From: Halanaerobiales bacterium
Lineage (GTDB): Bacteria; Bacillota; Halanaerobiia; Halanaerobiales; DTU029
Reading direction: 5' to 3'
Length of the DNA stretch: 43,316 nucleotides
Assembly: GCA_029981855.1 (NCBI GenBank)
Contig: JARRCS010000019.1
Span: forward strand, 1-43,316
The notes under the pieces were generated by a model, which saw nothing but the letters and a program-made list of their open reading frames with translations, had not been told where the DNA came from and made no database searches. Both the position numbers and the translations under genes were made by a program. Of the stretch, positions 7,986 through 16,827 are shown piece by piece (within the stretch, counting starts at the first letter, position 1; every line of letters starts with the position of its first letter).

Positions 7986-9038
7986 TTAACCCCCTATCTG
8001 AAACATATTTCTCTCTGAAAAGATATCCTCCTGAAAAAAATTATGACTACCCGGTTTAAGTAAAATAGCCTCTTTAAATTTTCTCCTGATATCTTCTGAG
8101 TCTTCCACCCTGCCTTCCCCGTCATGCAGGTCAACCTCTATATTATCGGCCAGACAGGGCCTGAGTCTCCCGTCAGCAGTCAGCCTTAGGCGATTACATC
8201 TGGTACAGAAACTGTGACTAACCGGGGTAATAAAGCCAATGGTGCCCCGGGCAGCAGGTACTTTAAAATATTCGGCCGGACCGCTTCCTTTAACTTTACT
8301 GGGGATTAATTCCATTCTCCCTCCAATCCGCCTTTTGATCTCCTCCAGTGAAATATAGCTATTTAACTGAGACTGCACAGTCCGCCCCAGTGGCATATAC
8401 TCAATAAACCTAACATGGAGAGGGTAATCAAGGGTCAGGTCTACCAGATCCGGAATCTCATCATCATTGATACCTCTCATAACAACTACATTAAGCTTAA
8501 CCGGTGATAACCCTACCCTGAGGGCGCTTTTAATCCCCGCCAGGGCCTGGTCTAAACTATCCCTGCCGGTTATCTCTCTGTACCTATCCCTTCTCAGGGA
8601 ATCAAGACTGATATTAACCCTCCTTAAGCCCGCCCTTTTAAGCCCGGCGGCCTTACCGGCAAGCAGGGTAGCATTGGTCGTCATACTGATATCTTCAAGC
8701 CCTTCAAGACCGGCCAGCTCTTTAATAAAACCTACAATTCCCTGCCTGACCAGGGGTTCTCCCCCGGTAATTCTAACCCTTTTAATCCCCAGCTCAATAC
8801 CAACCCTGACGATCCTGATTATCTCTTCATATCTTAAGATACTCTCATGGGGTTTATACTCAACACCTTCGGGGGGCATACAGTAACGGCAGCGGAGGTT
8901 ACATCTATCAGTTATTGAAATCCGGAGATATTCAATTTTTCGCCCAAATTTATCTCTGGAAACGGCCAATTTCTTCACTTCTCCTTTCAGTTTCGCTGCT
9001 CTCCCGGTCTTATTTTCGTTTGCTTTTCTGTATTTCAT
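7986..9038 (-). CDS. moaA: MoaA, GTP 3',8-cyclase (radical SAM)
   Basis: Radical SAM enzyme that starts molybdopterin synthesis from GTP. The SAM cluster motif is CNLRCRYC (Cys46, 50, 53) and the second cluster is in CTRCNRLRLT with a later Cys in LRPCL. The C-terminal Gly-Gly tail typical of MoaA is present (QIGG). The start is uncertain: ATG 9038 has only a distant AAAGGAG, and the first ~23 residues are basic and outside the family core. A GTG at 8978 or TTG at 8969, preceded by AAAGGAG within the frame, would give the usual N-terminus. It is followed directly by moaC. Confidence 0.94.
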   Translation of the reverse strand: MKYRKANENKTGRAAKLKGEVKKLAVSRDKFGRKIEYLRISITDRCNLRCRYCMPPEGVEYKPHESILRYEEIIRIVRVGIELGIKRVRITGGEPLVRQGIVGFIKELAGLEGLEDISMTTNATLLAGKAAGLKRAGLRRVNISLDSLRRDRYREITGRDSLDQALAGIKSALRVGLSPVKLNVVVMRGINDDEIPDLVDLTLDYPLHVRFIEYMPLGRTVQSQLNSYISLEEIKRRIGGRMELIPSKVKGSGPAEYFKVPAARGTIGFITPVSHSFCTRCNRLRLTADGRLRPCLADNIEVDLHDGEGRVEDSEDIRRKFKEAILLKPGSHNFFQEDIFSERNMFQIGG

Positions 9039-9111
9039 AAAAGGTCCAGCGCTGATTATTTAATTCTCCTTTAAGTTTCCCTTTGGTTCTCTTTTCGTTT
9101 CTCAATATGGC

Positions 9112-11034
9112 TTAACCCAGCTCACCGCCCTGATTCATGATTTCACCGCTCCGGTCCAAACGGTAACCGCCGAGGTCCCCGGCCTCCTGTCTAAAGTCAG
9201 CTGACTTTATAAGTTCGATCAGATATTCAAACCTCCAGTCGTTAAGTAGTTCCTCAGGTATAACCAGGTCATACCTCTCTTCTACCAGGGGAATGAAATC
9301 CAGGTCCATGGCCCGGGCTGCAGCCATAATCCCCAGGGCTGCATCCGCAGACCCGCCAGCCACAGCAGCTGCAGCACTGATATGGGTATATTCCTCCCGC
9401 CCGTAACCTTTAATATCCCCGGGTAAGATGCCTTCCTTCTTCAGCCAGTAATCAAGCAGGACCCTGGTACCTGCCCCCCGCTGCCGGTTAATATAGATCA
9501 CATCCTCCCGGATTAAATCCTTGATACCCTTGATATTTTTGGGGTTACCCTTTTTTATCATTAATCCCTGCTGACGGTAGACCAGATTAACCAGAGCTAA
9601 CTTTCTGTCAGGTAGGATTCTTTTTAGAAAGGGGTAATTATATTCGCCAGAGTTTTCATCAAGGAGATGGGCCCCTGCTAGATGGCACTCACCTCTTTTT
9701 AAGGCCATTATCCCGGCCATACTGCCGGCAGATTGAATATTCAGAGCAAAGCCGGCTCTTCTCTCCCGGAGCTTATTTACCAGAATATCTAATGTAAGGT
9801 CGTGGCTACCCACCAGCAGCAGGTTTCTTTTGATCTCCCGGTTAGACTTTAAAAGATGGACCGGTACCCTGCTTCCCGGACTTAAACCCTCCTGCTGTTC
9901 GGGAATTGGCATCACCCCATCTGCCCTGAGAAGTGATTCCATAGCTGCCGAACCCCTCTTCCTGGGGACTGCTATAAGTTCATTATCCAGCTCGGCCAGG
10001 TTTACCCGTAGGAATTCCCTTAGTCCTATCTGGGAGGGCACCTTCCTCCTGACCACTGCCTCCACTACCGGTGTTTCGGGCACTTCAAGCCCGGATAATA
10101 AGTAGATTAAAGCCCTGACGAAGATGTAATAATTGAGGAGGGCAGCCAGGGGATATCCAGGAATCCCTATAACCGGCTTTTCATCAACCACAGCAAGGAC
10201 TACCGGTTTACCAGGCATGATATTGACCCCGTGGACTACAACCCGCCCCAGCTCCTGGAGAATTCTAACAGTGTAATCCTCTTCCCCGGCAGATGAACCG
10301 GCAATAATTACGGTAAGATCATTTTCCCGGTGCACCGAGATGATCTTTTCCTTAATCTCCTGATAATCATCCTTAATAATTTCACTGACACTGGGGATAC
10401 CGCCCCATTCTTCGGTATAAGCCTTAAGCATAGCAGAATTAAACTCGGTTAACTGACCCTTAAGCGGCTTCTCCTCCGGGGGAACCAGCTCCGTACCCGT
10501 CGGGATAATACCGACTTCCGGTCTCTTTCTGACCGTAATTTCAGTAACACCCGCCTCTAAGAGGGCACCGATATCATAGGGAGTTAACTGATGGTTAACC
10601 GGCAAAACCAGCTGGCCTTTGATTACACTCTCCCCGATCCCCCTGACATTCTCCCAGGGGGTAACCCCCCTCTCTATTTCTAAAATATTACTCTCCTTCT
10701 CATTAACCTCTTCTATCTTAATCACGGCATTAAAACCCTCAGGCACGGGATCGCCGGTATCAACCCAATGGGCCTCTTTACCCTCCCTGAGACTGATAGG
10801 ACTCCTTTCACTGGCCCCGACAGTATCTTCCGCCCTGACGGCAATCCCGTCCATGGCCGAAGCGTAAAAGTTGGGGGCAGTCCTTAAGGCATAGACCGGT
10901 TCCGCCGTTACCCTTCCCCGGGCCTCACTGACCCTGATTCTTTCTCCGGGAAGGGTCTTCTCTTTAAAAAGCCCCAGGTATTTTTCCAGGGCCGCCTCCA
11001 GGGAGACCTTATTTAAATAGATCTTTCTTTCCAT
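9112..11034 (-). CDS. MoeA-like molybdopterin molybdotransferase fused to a periplasmic-binding-like (PBP) domain
   Basis: 640 residues in two parts. Residues 1 to about 400 are MoeA: SAMDGIAVRAEDT, VDTGDPVPEGFNAV, IIPTGTELVPPEEK, the MPT-binding loop IIAGSSAGEEDYT and GIPGYPLAALLN. Residues about 415-625 form a PBP domain of the molybdate/LysR effector type (LLLVGSHDLTLDIL, RQRGAGTRVLLDYWL, ADAALGIMAAARAM). MoeA inserts molybdate or tungstate into adenylated molybdopterin. The PBP part may sense or deliver the oxyanion, or recognise a cofactor. ATG 11034 is chosen for its AAGGTGG site. It is the second MoeA of the operon; a single-domain MoeA lies upstream, with repeat copy R1 between them. 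Confidence 0.9.
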   Translation of the reverse strand: MERKIYLNKVSLEAALEKYLGLFKEKTLPGERIRVSEARGRVTAEPVYALRTAPNFYASAMDGIAVRAEDTVGASERSPISLREGKEAHWVDTGDPVPEGFNAVIKIEEVNEKESNILEIERGVTPWENVRGIGESVIKGQLVLPVNHQLTPYDIGALLEAGVTEITVRKRPEVGIIPTGTELVPPEEKPLKGQLTEFNSAMLKAYTEEWGGIPSVSEIIKDDYQEIKEKIISVHRENDLTVIIAGSSAGEEDYTVRILQELGRVVVHGVNIMPGKPVVLAVVDEKPVIGIPGYPLAALLNYYIFVRALIYLLSGLEVPETPVVEAVVRRKVPSQIGLREFLRVNLAELDNELIAVPRKRGSAAMESLLRADGVMPIPEQQEGLSPGSRVPVHLLKSNREIKRNLLLVGSHDLTLDILVNKLRERRAGFALNIQSAGSMAGIMALKRGECHLAGAHLLDENSGEYNYPFLKRILPDRKLALVNLVYRQQGLMIKKGNPKNIKGIKDLIREDVIYINRQRGAGTRVLLDYWLKKEGILPGDIKGYGREEYTHISAAAAVAGGSADAALGIMAAARAMDLDFIPLVEERYDLVIPEELLNDWRFEYLIELIKSADFRQEAGDLGGYRLDRSGEIMNQGGELG

Positions 11035-11125
11035 TAAAACCACCTTTTCTTCTATATCCTGTATTTTCCCGATTAATAGCACTCATTTTAATTAATACCT
11101 CAATTTATTCAGCAATTTATAAATA

Positions 11126-11170
11126 ACTGCAAATAGATGTTGGAGAGAATGGAAAACATCTATTTGTAGT
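11126..11170. repeat. Palindromic intergenic repeat, copy R1 (45 bp)
   Basis: ACTGCAAATAGATGTT and AACATCTATTTGTAGT form near-perfect inverted arms around GGAGAGAATGGAA. It lies between moeA and the moeA-PBP gene. It is a short copy of the family also found at 15242, 19797, 21603, 31545 and (half copy) 33918. Confidence 0.85.
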
Positions 11171-11182
11171 CAACTATGGTAT

Positions 11183-12454
11183 CTAATTTCGGAATAAGTG
11201 AACTATTACCTTCTCCCCCTTACTTACCCCCTCCTGATAGGTATCGATCCTGATAAATCCATCTGCCTGAACCAGGGTTGTGATCAGGCTTGACTTGCCC
11301 GTAACCGGTTCAGCTATATACCTGAATCCCCCGGCAGATTCTCCTTCTACCCTTACTCTGACAGGAACATATTCCTCCCTTCCCTTATCCGAAACAAGAT
11401 TACGGTTTAAAATGGCCTCCACTCCGGGAAAGACAGCTGTTTTGTAATCTTTAGTAAGGGCTTTTTCTCCTCTCAGGCTCAGTACAAGAGGTTTGACCAG
11501 GACACTGGTAATCGTCCAGGCAGAGGCCGGGTGACCCGGCAGACCGATTACCGGGAGCCTATTTATAACTGCTAAAATTGTTGGTTTGCCGGGCTTAACC
11601 GAGACACCGTGCAGTAATACACCAGGTTCTCCGAGAGAATTAAGCAGATCCACGGTCATATCCTTGACCCCCACCGAACTACCGCCGGAGATGAGAATTA
11701 AATCACAGTCCAGATTGTCTTTTATCGCCTTTCTTAGCCTGTTAAAGGAATCTTCAACAATCCCTACCAGCCTGACCCTGCAGCCGAGGTCTTCCAGTAC
11801 CGCCCCGATAGCATAAGTATTTATATCCCTGATTTCACCCGGTCCCGGCTGAGCAGCGGGGGGGACAAGCTCATCCCCAGTTGAGATAACGGCAACCTCG
11901 GGTCTGGCAAATACCTCTATCTCGGTAATTCCCAAACCAGCCAGAGCGCCGATATCCTGTGGTCGGATAAGATGGCCTTTCTCCAGAAGAAGCTCACCCT
12001 CGCTGATATCTTCACCCTTCCGTACTACATTCTCACCGGCCGCCACCGAAGAGGTGAACTCAATCGTCCTTTCGTCCAGATATTCGGTATTCTCCACCAT
12101 TAATACCGCATCCGCCCCGGCAGGAACCATACCGCCTGTTGATATCCTGACCGCCTCTCCGGGCCCCAACTTAAGCCCGGTAGATTCCCCCATAAGTACC
12201 TCTCCCTTAACAGTCAGGTAAAGGGGTAATGATTCCGATGCCCCGGCAGTATCCCGTGACCTGACGGCAAAACCATCAACAGTTGAACGGTCAAAGGGAG
12301 GGAGACTTAAGGGAGCCCTCACCTCCTGAGCCAGTACCCGGTTCAGGCCCTCCGTAAAGGGAATCCTCTCCTTTTTCCTGGGGGTGATTACGGCCTTTTC
12401 CTGTAAAGTCTTCCAGAACTCCTCCGGTGAATTTAATTTCAAAAACTCGGTCAT
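11183..12454 (-). CDS. moeA: MoeA, molybdopterin molybdotransferase
   Basis: 423 residues, the full MoeA four-domain length. It inserts the metal oxyanion into adenylated molybdopterin. Motifs: FDRSTVDGFAVRSRDT, ISTGGMVPAGADAVLMVE, VISTGDELVPPAAQPGPGEI, the MogA-like loop LISGGSSVGVKDMT and GLPGHPASAWTI. ATG 12454 is chosen because AAAGGGGAT lies before it; an ATG at 12475 has no site. It follows the MobB-like gene closely. Having two MoeA versions next to a tungstate-type transporter may reflect separate handling of Mo and W. Confidence 0.94.
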   Translation of the reverse strand: MTEFLKLNSPEEFWKTLQEKAVITPRKKERIPFTEGLNRVLAQEVRAPLSLPPFDRSTVDGFAVRSRDTAGASESLPLYLTVKGEVLMGESTGLKLGPGEAVRISTGGMVPAGADAVLMVENTEYLDERTIEFTSSVAAGENVVRKGEDISEGELLLEKGHLIRPQDIGALAGLGITEIEVFARPEVAVISTGDELVPPAAQPGPGEIRDINTYAIGAVLEDLGCRVRLVGIVEDSFNRLRKAIKDNLDCDLILISGGSSVGVKDMTVDLLNSLGEPGVLLHGVSVKPGKPTILAVINRLPVIGLPGHPASAWTITSVLVKPLVLSLRGEKALTKDYKTAVFPGVEAILNRNLVSDKGREEYVPVRVRVEGESAGGFRYIAEPVTGKSSLITTLVQADGFIRIDTYQEGVSKGEKVIVHLFRN

Positions 12455-12488
12455 AGAGCGGTATCCCCTTTCCATGTAAAATGACTAT

Positions 12489-13124
12489 TTAAAAGAGTCC
12501 TAGCTGACAGTTCCTGATCCTGATACCCGCCTCATCAAGCCTTCTACCAATTACCGCAGGTTTATATCCCAGTACTCTGGCAATTAGATGGGCCTTATGA
12601 CAGGAGATATGGTCAGCATTAAAGCTAAGGCCTTCCTGCAAAAATAATTTATCTGGCAGATCTCCCTGGGCAACTTCATTATCTTCCAAAATATGATTAC
12701 TATTATCGATAATAATATCCGCTCTGGTTTCGGCCTTAACCGCTGAAGGCTTGGCTTCAAGCCCCTTGCTTGTAAGATAGATAATTAAATCGGGATTAAG
12801 GTAATCCAGAATGCTGTTTCCTTCAATTAGCAGATAATCTACACCCTTGATCAGTTCCCTGGCCCTTTCAAGGCTTTCCTTTAAATGATGATAGTCACTC
12901 TTAAGGAAGACAACCCTGTCTGCTCCCGCCTCCTTAAAGATTGCAGTATCCGAACTTTTGTTTAGGATTACCTCTTCACTATCAGTAACTATTACCTCCT
13001 TCAGGTTTGTCTGCAGTGAGGTCTTAATTACCCCTGTCCGGCAGCCCAAATTTTTAATTATTCTGCCGATCAGGGTTGTTTTACCCACCCCGCTGGCCTT
13101 TCCCGAGACTACAATTGTATCCAT
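12489..13124 (-). CDS. mobB: MobB-like P-loop GTPase of molybdopterin metabolism
   Basis: 211 residues with a Walker A loop at the N-terminus (GKASGVGKTT, 8-17) and the MobB-like pattern of a nucleotide fold with YLLIEGNS in the middle. MobB supports formation of the guanine dinucleotide form of the cofactor. The family is loosely conserved, and the C-terminal third (ISCHKAHLIARVLGYKP) matches nothing I can name, so a different P-loop metal-cofactor protein is possible. GGGAGG precedes ATG. It is placed between the transporter ATPase and moeA; no MobA is in the window. Confidence 0.65.
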   Translation of the reverse strand: MDTIVVSGKASGVGKTTLIGRIIKNLGCRTGVIKTSLQTNLKEVIVTDSEEVILNKSSDTAIFKEAGADRVVFLKSDYHHLKESLERARELIKGVDYLLIEGNSILDYLNPDLIIYLTSKGLEAKPSAVKAETRADIIIDNSNHILEDNEVAQGDLPDKLFLQEGLSFNADHISCHKAHLIARVLGYKPAVIGRRLDEAGIRIRNCQLGLF

Positions 13125-13290
13125 TTATCAATCCTCCCTGCTGAAATCCTTCCGAACTCTGATATCATACCTGATGTAATCACAATCTTCCTCTCCAGCT
13201 TTCTCCCTAAATCTTTTCCCGGTTAATTGGAATACTATAAGAATATCCTTTTTGCAAATAGAAATTTTTGATTCGCCTAAGTTCATCTTA

Positions 13291-14337
13291 TCAAAAAACG
13301 TGAACTGCTGAGGCTTTAAAGGTAACGAAGACTCTTTTTCCCCTTGTAATTCCCATCTCCTTCAGAGAATGCCCGGTAATATAGACAATCAGTTCAACCC
13401 CGATATCAACGGTTAATTCCACCATTGATAACCTGTTCCGGATATTGACGACCTCTCCGGAAAAGCAATTACGGGCGCTAGAAAGAAATGGTTCATAGGA
13501 TATAAAAATATCCTCGGGCCTGACTATCAGATTAACCCATCCCTCCCGGTCGGTGATTACAGCTATCTTCAGCCCATTATTAAGTTCGACATACTTATCC
13601 TCTCCCTCAACCAGGACCCGGCCGCGAAAGATATTTTTAACTCCGACAAACTCAGCCACAAAACTGGAGTTCGGCTGTTTGAAGATCCCCTCAGGCTTAC
13701 CGGTCTGAACAATTTTACCGTTATGCATGATAGCTATCCGGTCAGCCAAGGCCAGCGCCTCATTAAAGTCATGGGTAATATGGATAGTGGTGGTCTCCAG
13801 CCTCTCATGCAGCTCCTTTAAATTTTCCTGGAGCTGCTCCTTTGTCCCCGGGTCAAGGGCACTCAGGGGTTCATCTAAAAGTAAGATCCGGGGGGCTGTA
13901 ATCAGGGCCCGGGCCAGGGCCACCCTCTGCTGTTCTCCCCCGCTTAAATTCTTCACATCCCTGGTTAAAAGATGCTCTATCCTAAAAAGCCGGACAATCT
14001 TTTTCAGGGCCCTCTCCCTCTCCTCCCGCTTAACCCCCCTGACCTTTAAGCCGAAGGTAATATTCTCCTTCACATTGAGATGCGGAAATAACATATAATC
14101 CTGATAGACCATCCCGATATTCCTCTCCTCCGGAGGGAGTTCGGTGAGCTCCTCCCCGTTAAAAAAAATATTACCCCGGTCAGGACACACCAGCCCAGCA
14201 ATTAATTCCAGCAAAACGGTCTTACCGGTTCCTGTGGGGCCGAGAATAACGAAATACTCCTTCTCCTTGATATCCAGATCAATATCCTCAATATTGAAAT
14301 CCTTTAATCGCTTGGTAAGGCCGTGGATTTTAATCAT
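13291..14337 (-). CDS. wtpC: Tungstate/molybdate ABC transporter ATP-binding protein (WtpC/ModC type)
   Basis: 348 residues. The ATPase domain has Walker A GPTGTGKT (33-40), signature LSGGEQQ (131-137), Walker B LLLDEP ending near 157 and a His switch in IHITHD. The C-terminal ~110 residues are a TOBE-type oxyanion-sensing region (LIVRPEDIFIS and onward). It overlaps the permease gene by eight bases, so the two are coupled. It energises import of molybdate or tungstate through WtpB. Confidence 0.9.
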   Translation of the reverse strand: MIKIHGLTKRLKDFNIEDIDLDIKEKEYFVILGPTGTGKTVLLELIAGLVCPDRGNIFFNGEELTELPPEERNIGMVYQDYMLFPHLNVKENITFGLKVRGVKREERERALKKIVRLFRIEHLLTRDVKNLSGGEQQRVALARALITAPRILLLDEPLSALDPGTKEQLQENLKELHERLETTTIHITHDFNEALALADRIAIMHNGKIVQTGKPEGIFKQPNSSFVAEFVGVKNIFRGRVLVEGEDKYVELNNGLKIAVITDREGWVNLIVRPEDIFISYEPFLSSARNCFSGEVVNIRNRLSMVELTVDIGVELIVYITGHSLKEMGITRGKRVFVTFKASAVHVF

Positions 14338-15121
14338 CCTTGATCCCCTTCTCTTTTCCGTTAAATAACCTCAGGGCAATAAAAACCAGTAAACTGGTCA
14401 AAACCATAATTGCTGCTACCGGAGATGAATATTTGAGGCCGAAGGAAGTAAACCTTTCAAAGATAAGTACCGGGGCCGTCATCGGATGATAGGCCATGAT
14501 AACCACCGCTCCAAACTCGGAAAGTCCCCTGGCCCACATCATCAATGAGCCCGAGAGAATATGTTCCTTATTCAGGGGTAAAGCCACTCTAAAGAAAGCC
14601 TGGGCCGGGGAAGCCCCCAGAGACCGGGCCACCCTCTCCAGTTTAATGTCAATTCCCCTGAAACCCTCCTTAACTTCATTAACGAGAAAGGGCAGGCTGA
14701 CAAACATCATGGCGAGTACAATCCCGTTAAATTCCCCGATAAAATCTACTCCCAGATAGCTAAAAATTCTACCTGCCCAGAAACGCCTGCCGAAAACCAT
14801 GAGCAGGGCAATTCCGACGGCCGTATGGGGGATGATAACCGGCAGATCGATAACCCCCTCAATCAAGACCTTTCCCGGGAAGTCAACCCTTGCCAGGAGA
14901 TAGGCCAGGGGGATCCCCAGCAAGAGGGATATGAGAGTGGCTACTAAAGAGGCTTTGAAAGTAAGCAGAATAGAGCTATATACCTCCTTCTCCTTGACCG
15001 TACTGATAATTACCTCCGGGCTTGAACCGGTTACCAGTCTAATAATCGGAGCTGCTATAAAAATAAGCATCAGTACTGCCAGCAGGCTAAAAATAAATTG
15101 AAACCAGGCCCTCTTGATCAT
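14330..15121 (-). CDS. wtpB: Tungstate/molybdate ABC transporter permease (WtpB/ModB type)
   Basis: 263 residues with about six membrane helices, the first at residues 8-28. The cytoplasmic coupling loop has the permease pattern EGFRGIDIKLERVARSLGAS followed by ALPLNKEHI-like residues. Family members pass the oxyanion from the binding protein across the membrane. It lies between wtpA (188 bases upstream, with repeat R2) and wtpC (8-base overlap). Confidence 0.9.
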   Translation of the reverse strand: MIKRAWFQFIFSLLAVLMLIFIAAPIIRLVTGSSPEVIISTVKEKEVYSSILLTFKASLVATLISLLLGIPLAYLLARVDFPGKVLIEGVIDLPVIIPHTAVGIALLMVFGRRFWAGRIFSYLGVDFIGEFNGIVLAMMFVSLPFLVNEVKEGFRGIDIKLERVARSLGASPAQAFFRVALPLNKEHILSGSLMMWARGLSEFGAVVIMAYHPMTAPVLIFERFTSFGLKYSSPVAAIMVLTSLLVFIALRLFNGKEKGIKDD

Positions 15122-15241
15122 CTAGGCAACCTTTCCCCTCCTTCTCCTGAAACTTAGTAAATGCAGGTAATTATAATTTAACAAACATTAGTTTAAATTA
15201 ACGCTTTGCTTCCTTCGGTAACTTGCATTTACCTTCAAACA

Positions 15242-15294
15242 ACTGTAAATAGATGTTGGAGAGATGTTTGGAATCGGAAACATCTATTTGTAGT
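15242..15294. repeat. Palindromic intergenic repeat, copy R2 (53 bp)
   Basis: Arms ACTGTAAATAGATGTT and AACATCTATTTGTAGT surround GGAGAGATGTTTGGAATCGGA. The copy sits between wtpA and wtpB. It differs from R3 by only a few bases. It could act as a processing or stabilising hairpin in the transporter mRNA. Confidence 0.85.
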
Positions 15295-15309
15295 GCAAAA
15301 AGCAAATTT

Positions 15310-16308
15310 CTATGGTATTGAATTTATACCGACTACAAACGGTCTTAATTCGGGCGGAACCCTCTCGGGGTCATTCGTTTCTGCCGGAACTATCGGGGGC
15401 TGTCCGTTTTTCCTCATAATCCTCTGCCCTTCCGGACCTATCAGGAACTTCACAAATTCAACCGCCCCTTCTTTGTTCTGTGCAACATTGGGGATGGTTA
15501 TCCCGTAGACCATCGGTTTCCCGGTCTGGGTAATCATCTCACCCGGTTTTTTCCCGGTAACCTCAAAACTCACTGTGGCATAGAAATCACTATATTTATC
15601 CGTCTTTAAATTTATCTTCTCCGGTAATTCTACAAAGGGAAGCCCGTGCTGTCGGGCTACTGACCGGTAGATAAAGATATAATCCAGCTCTCCTGCCTCC
15701 AAGAGGGCAATCAGATCGGTCTCCTTAGGGCGAACATTCCTGTCAGGACAGCCCTCAACCAGTTTAGAGTATAACCCCGGCTCCTGGTAATACTTCTCCG
15801 CCAGCTTCCATACTAACTGGCTCCGGTATCCGCAGGGGTCGGCATTGGGGTCTGAATGGCCGTACTCTACACCAGGCCTGAGCAGGATTTTATACCAGTT
15901 ATCGGCATTAATCTCCCCGGCATATCTGGAATGAGGAGTATACATAATGACCATTTCATTGGTAGCAAAGTTAATATACCAGTCCGTAAACTCGGGTATC
16001 ATCAGATTCTTGATCACGGTATAATCGGCAGAGGCTACTATATCGGCCCTTCTCCCTAGATCCGTCACCTTTCTGGCCGTTGTCCTGCTCCCGGCCGCCT
16101 CTCTAATAACATCGGTCCCGGAGTATTTGGCCTCAAAGGCCTTCTCTAAATCGGCAAAGGGAATACTGAGCGAGCCGGCATGAAAGATGATAATCTCACC
16201 GGAAATACCCTTATCAGCAAAGATTGTCCCATTAAAACCCGACATAACAAATACCAGCACCAGTAACAATCCAGTAGCTCTAACTATAATATTAGTCCTC
16301 CTTCTCAT
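15310..16308 (-). CDS. wtpA: Tungstate/molybdate-binding protein (WtpA type), exported
   Basis: 332 residues. An N-terminal signal sequence (basic RRR then a hydrophobic run to about residue 28) is followed by the family start GEIIIFHAGSLSIPF. Other signatures: EAAGSRTTARKVTDLGRRAD, ADYTVIKNLM, FATNEMVIMYTP, HSDPNADPCGYRSQ and ITIPNVAQN. These match the WtpA/ModA group that captures tungstate or molybdate outside the membrane. ATG 16308 is chosen for the GGAGTGG before it; the longer frame to 16452 is leader RNA. Expression is probably set by the terminator/antiterminator leader at 16484-16625. Confidence 0.92.
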   Translation of the reverse strand: MRRRTNIIVRATGLLLVLVFVMSGFNGTIFADKGISGEIIIFHAGSLSIPFADLEKAFEAKYSGTDVIREAAGSRTTARKVTDLGRRADIVASADYTVIKNLMIPEFTDWYINFATNEMVIMYTPHSRYAGEINADNWYKILLRPGVEYGHSDPNADPCGYRSQLVWKLAEKYYQEPGLYSKLVEGCPDRNVRPKETDLIALLEAGELDYIFIYRSVARQHGLPFVELPEKINLKTDKYSDFYATVSFEVTGKKPGEMITQTGKPMVYGITIPNVAQNKEGAVEFVKFLIGPEGQRIMRKNGQPPIVPAETNDPERVPPELRPFVVGINSIP

Positions 16309-16483
16309 CTTTCCACTCCTTTTTATGTATTTTTTCCTTATGGCAGAATGCCTCAGAAACTGATTAATACCGGAAAGGAGCAGAATATAGGGGCTAAAAA
16401 ATAATATTTCAAATGATAAAACTCTTAATTTTAACATTCCCAAGGAGGTCACCTATCCGGCAAAACCCAACAGCACCATGAAA

Positions 16484-16625
16484 AAAGCCGGCATCAAGGA
16501 GACACCGGCTTTATTTTCTCTGTCTCCTTTCCAATTACGGGAGGCCTAAAGGTTTCCCTTTAAACCCTGCCGGCTAAATTACCATAGACCTCAGTCCACA
16601 GGTAAGATAGCTCGAAGACATTCCT
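16484..16625 (-). ncRNA. Leader RNA of the wtp operon: candidate Moco/tungsten-cofactor-type riboswitch with terminator
   Basis: Read on the minus strand, an aptamer-like region (hairpin TTACC...GGTAA around GAC/GUC at about 16579-16605, then a C- and G-rich section) is followed by an intrinsic terminator, AAAGCCGG/CCGGCTTTTTT at 16484-16513. An alternative 9-bp helix, AAGGAGACA with TGTCTCCTT (plus-strand 16521-16529 and 16496-16504), would break the terminator. This is the layout of a transcriptional riboswitch. The Moco family is inferred mainly from its place upstream of the metal transporter and cofactor genes; I did not verify the aptamer consensus. Confidence 0.6.
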
Positions 16626-16673
16626 TTTTATTAAAATTTCCTGGACTTTAAACTTTCTAACTTCTCTAACTTA

Positions 16674-16702
16674 ATTATATCAACCCTTTCGCGAAAAAAC
16701 AA
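16674..16702 (-). promoter_or_regulatory. Promoter for the wtp leader RNA
   Basis: On the minus strand TTGTTT (plus 16697-16702) and TATAAT (plus 16674-16679) stand 17 bases apart. Transcription would begin near 16667, about 360 bases before the wtpA start, leaving room for the leader RNA. Confidence 0.55.
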
Positions 16703-16703
16703 G

Positions 16704-16730
16704 GAAAAAAAGTCGGCCAGTACCGGCTAA
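16704..16730 (-). terminator. Terminator after the RACo-like gene
   Basis: On the minus strand AGCCGG and CCGACT pair with one mismatch around TACTGG, followed by a run of seven T. It separates the RACo-like transcript from the wtp promoter. Confidence 0.5.
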
Positions 16731-16827
16731 TAGAACATTAATCCTCTTTAACCACTGTTATCCTGACATCCTTCGGCAGGGCCAGGCCGGCGGCAACCAC
16801 TCCTTTAATAATTTTTGACCAGATAGA

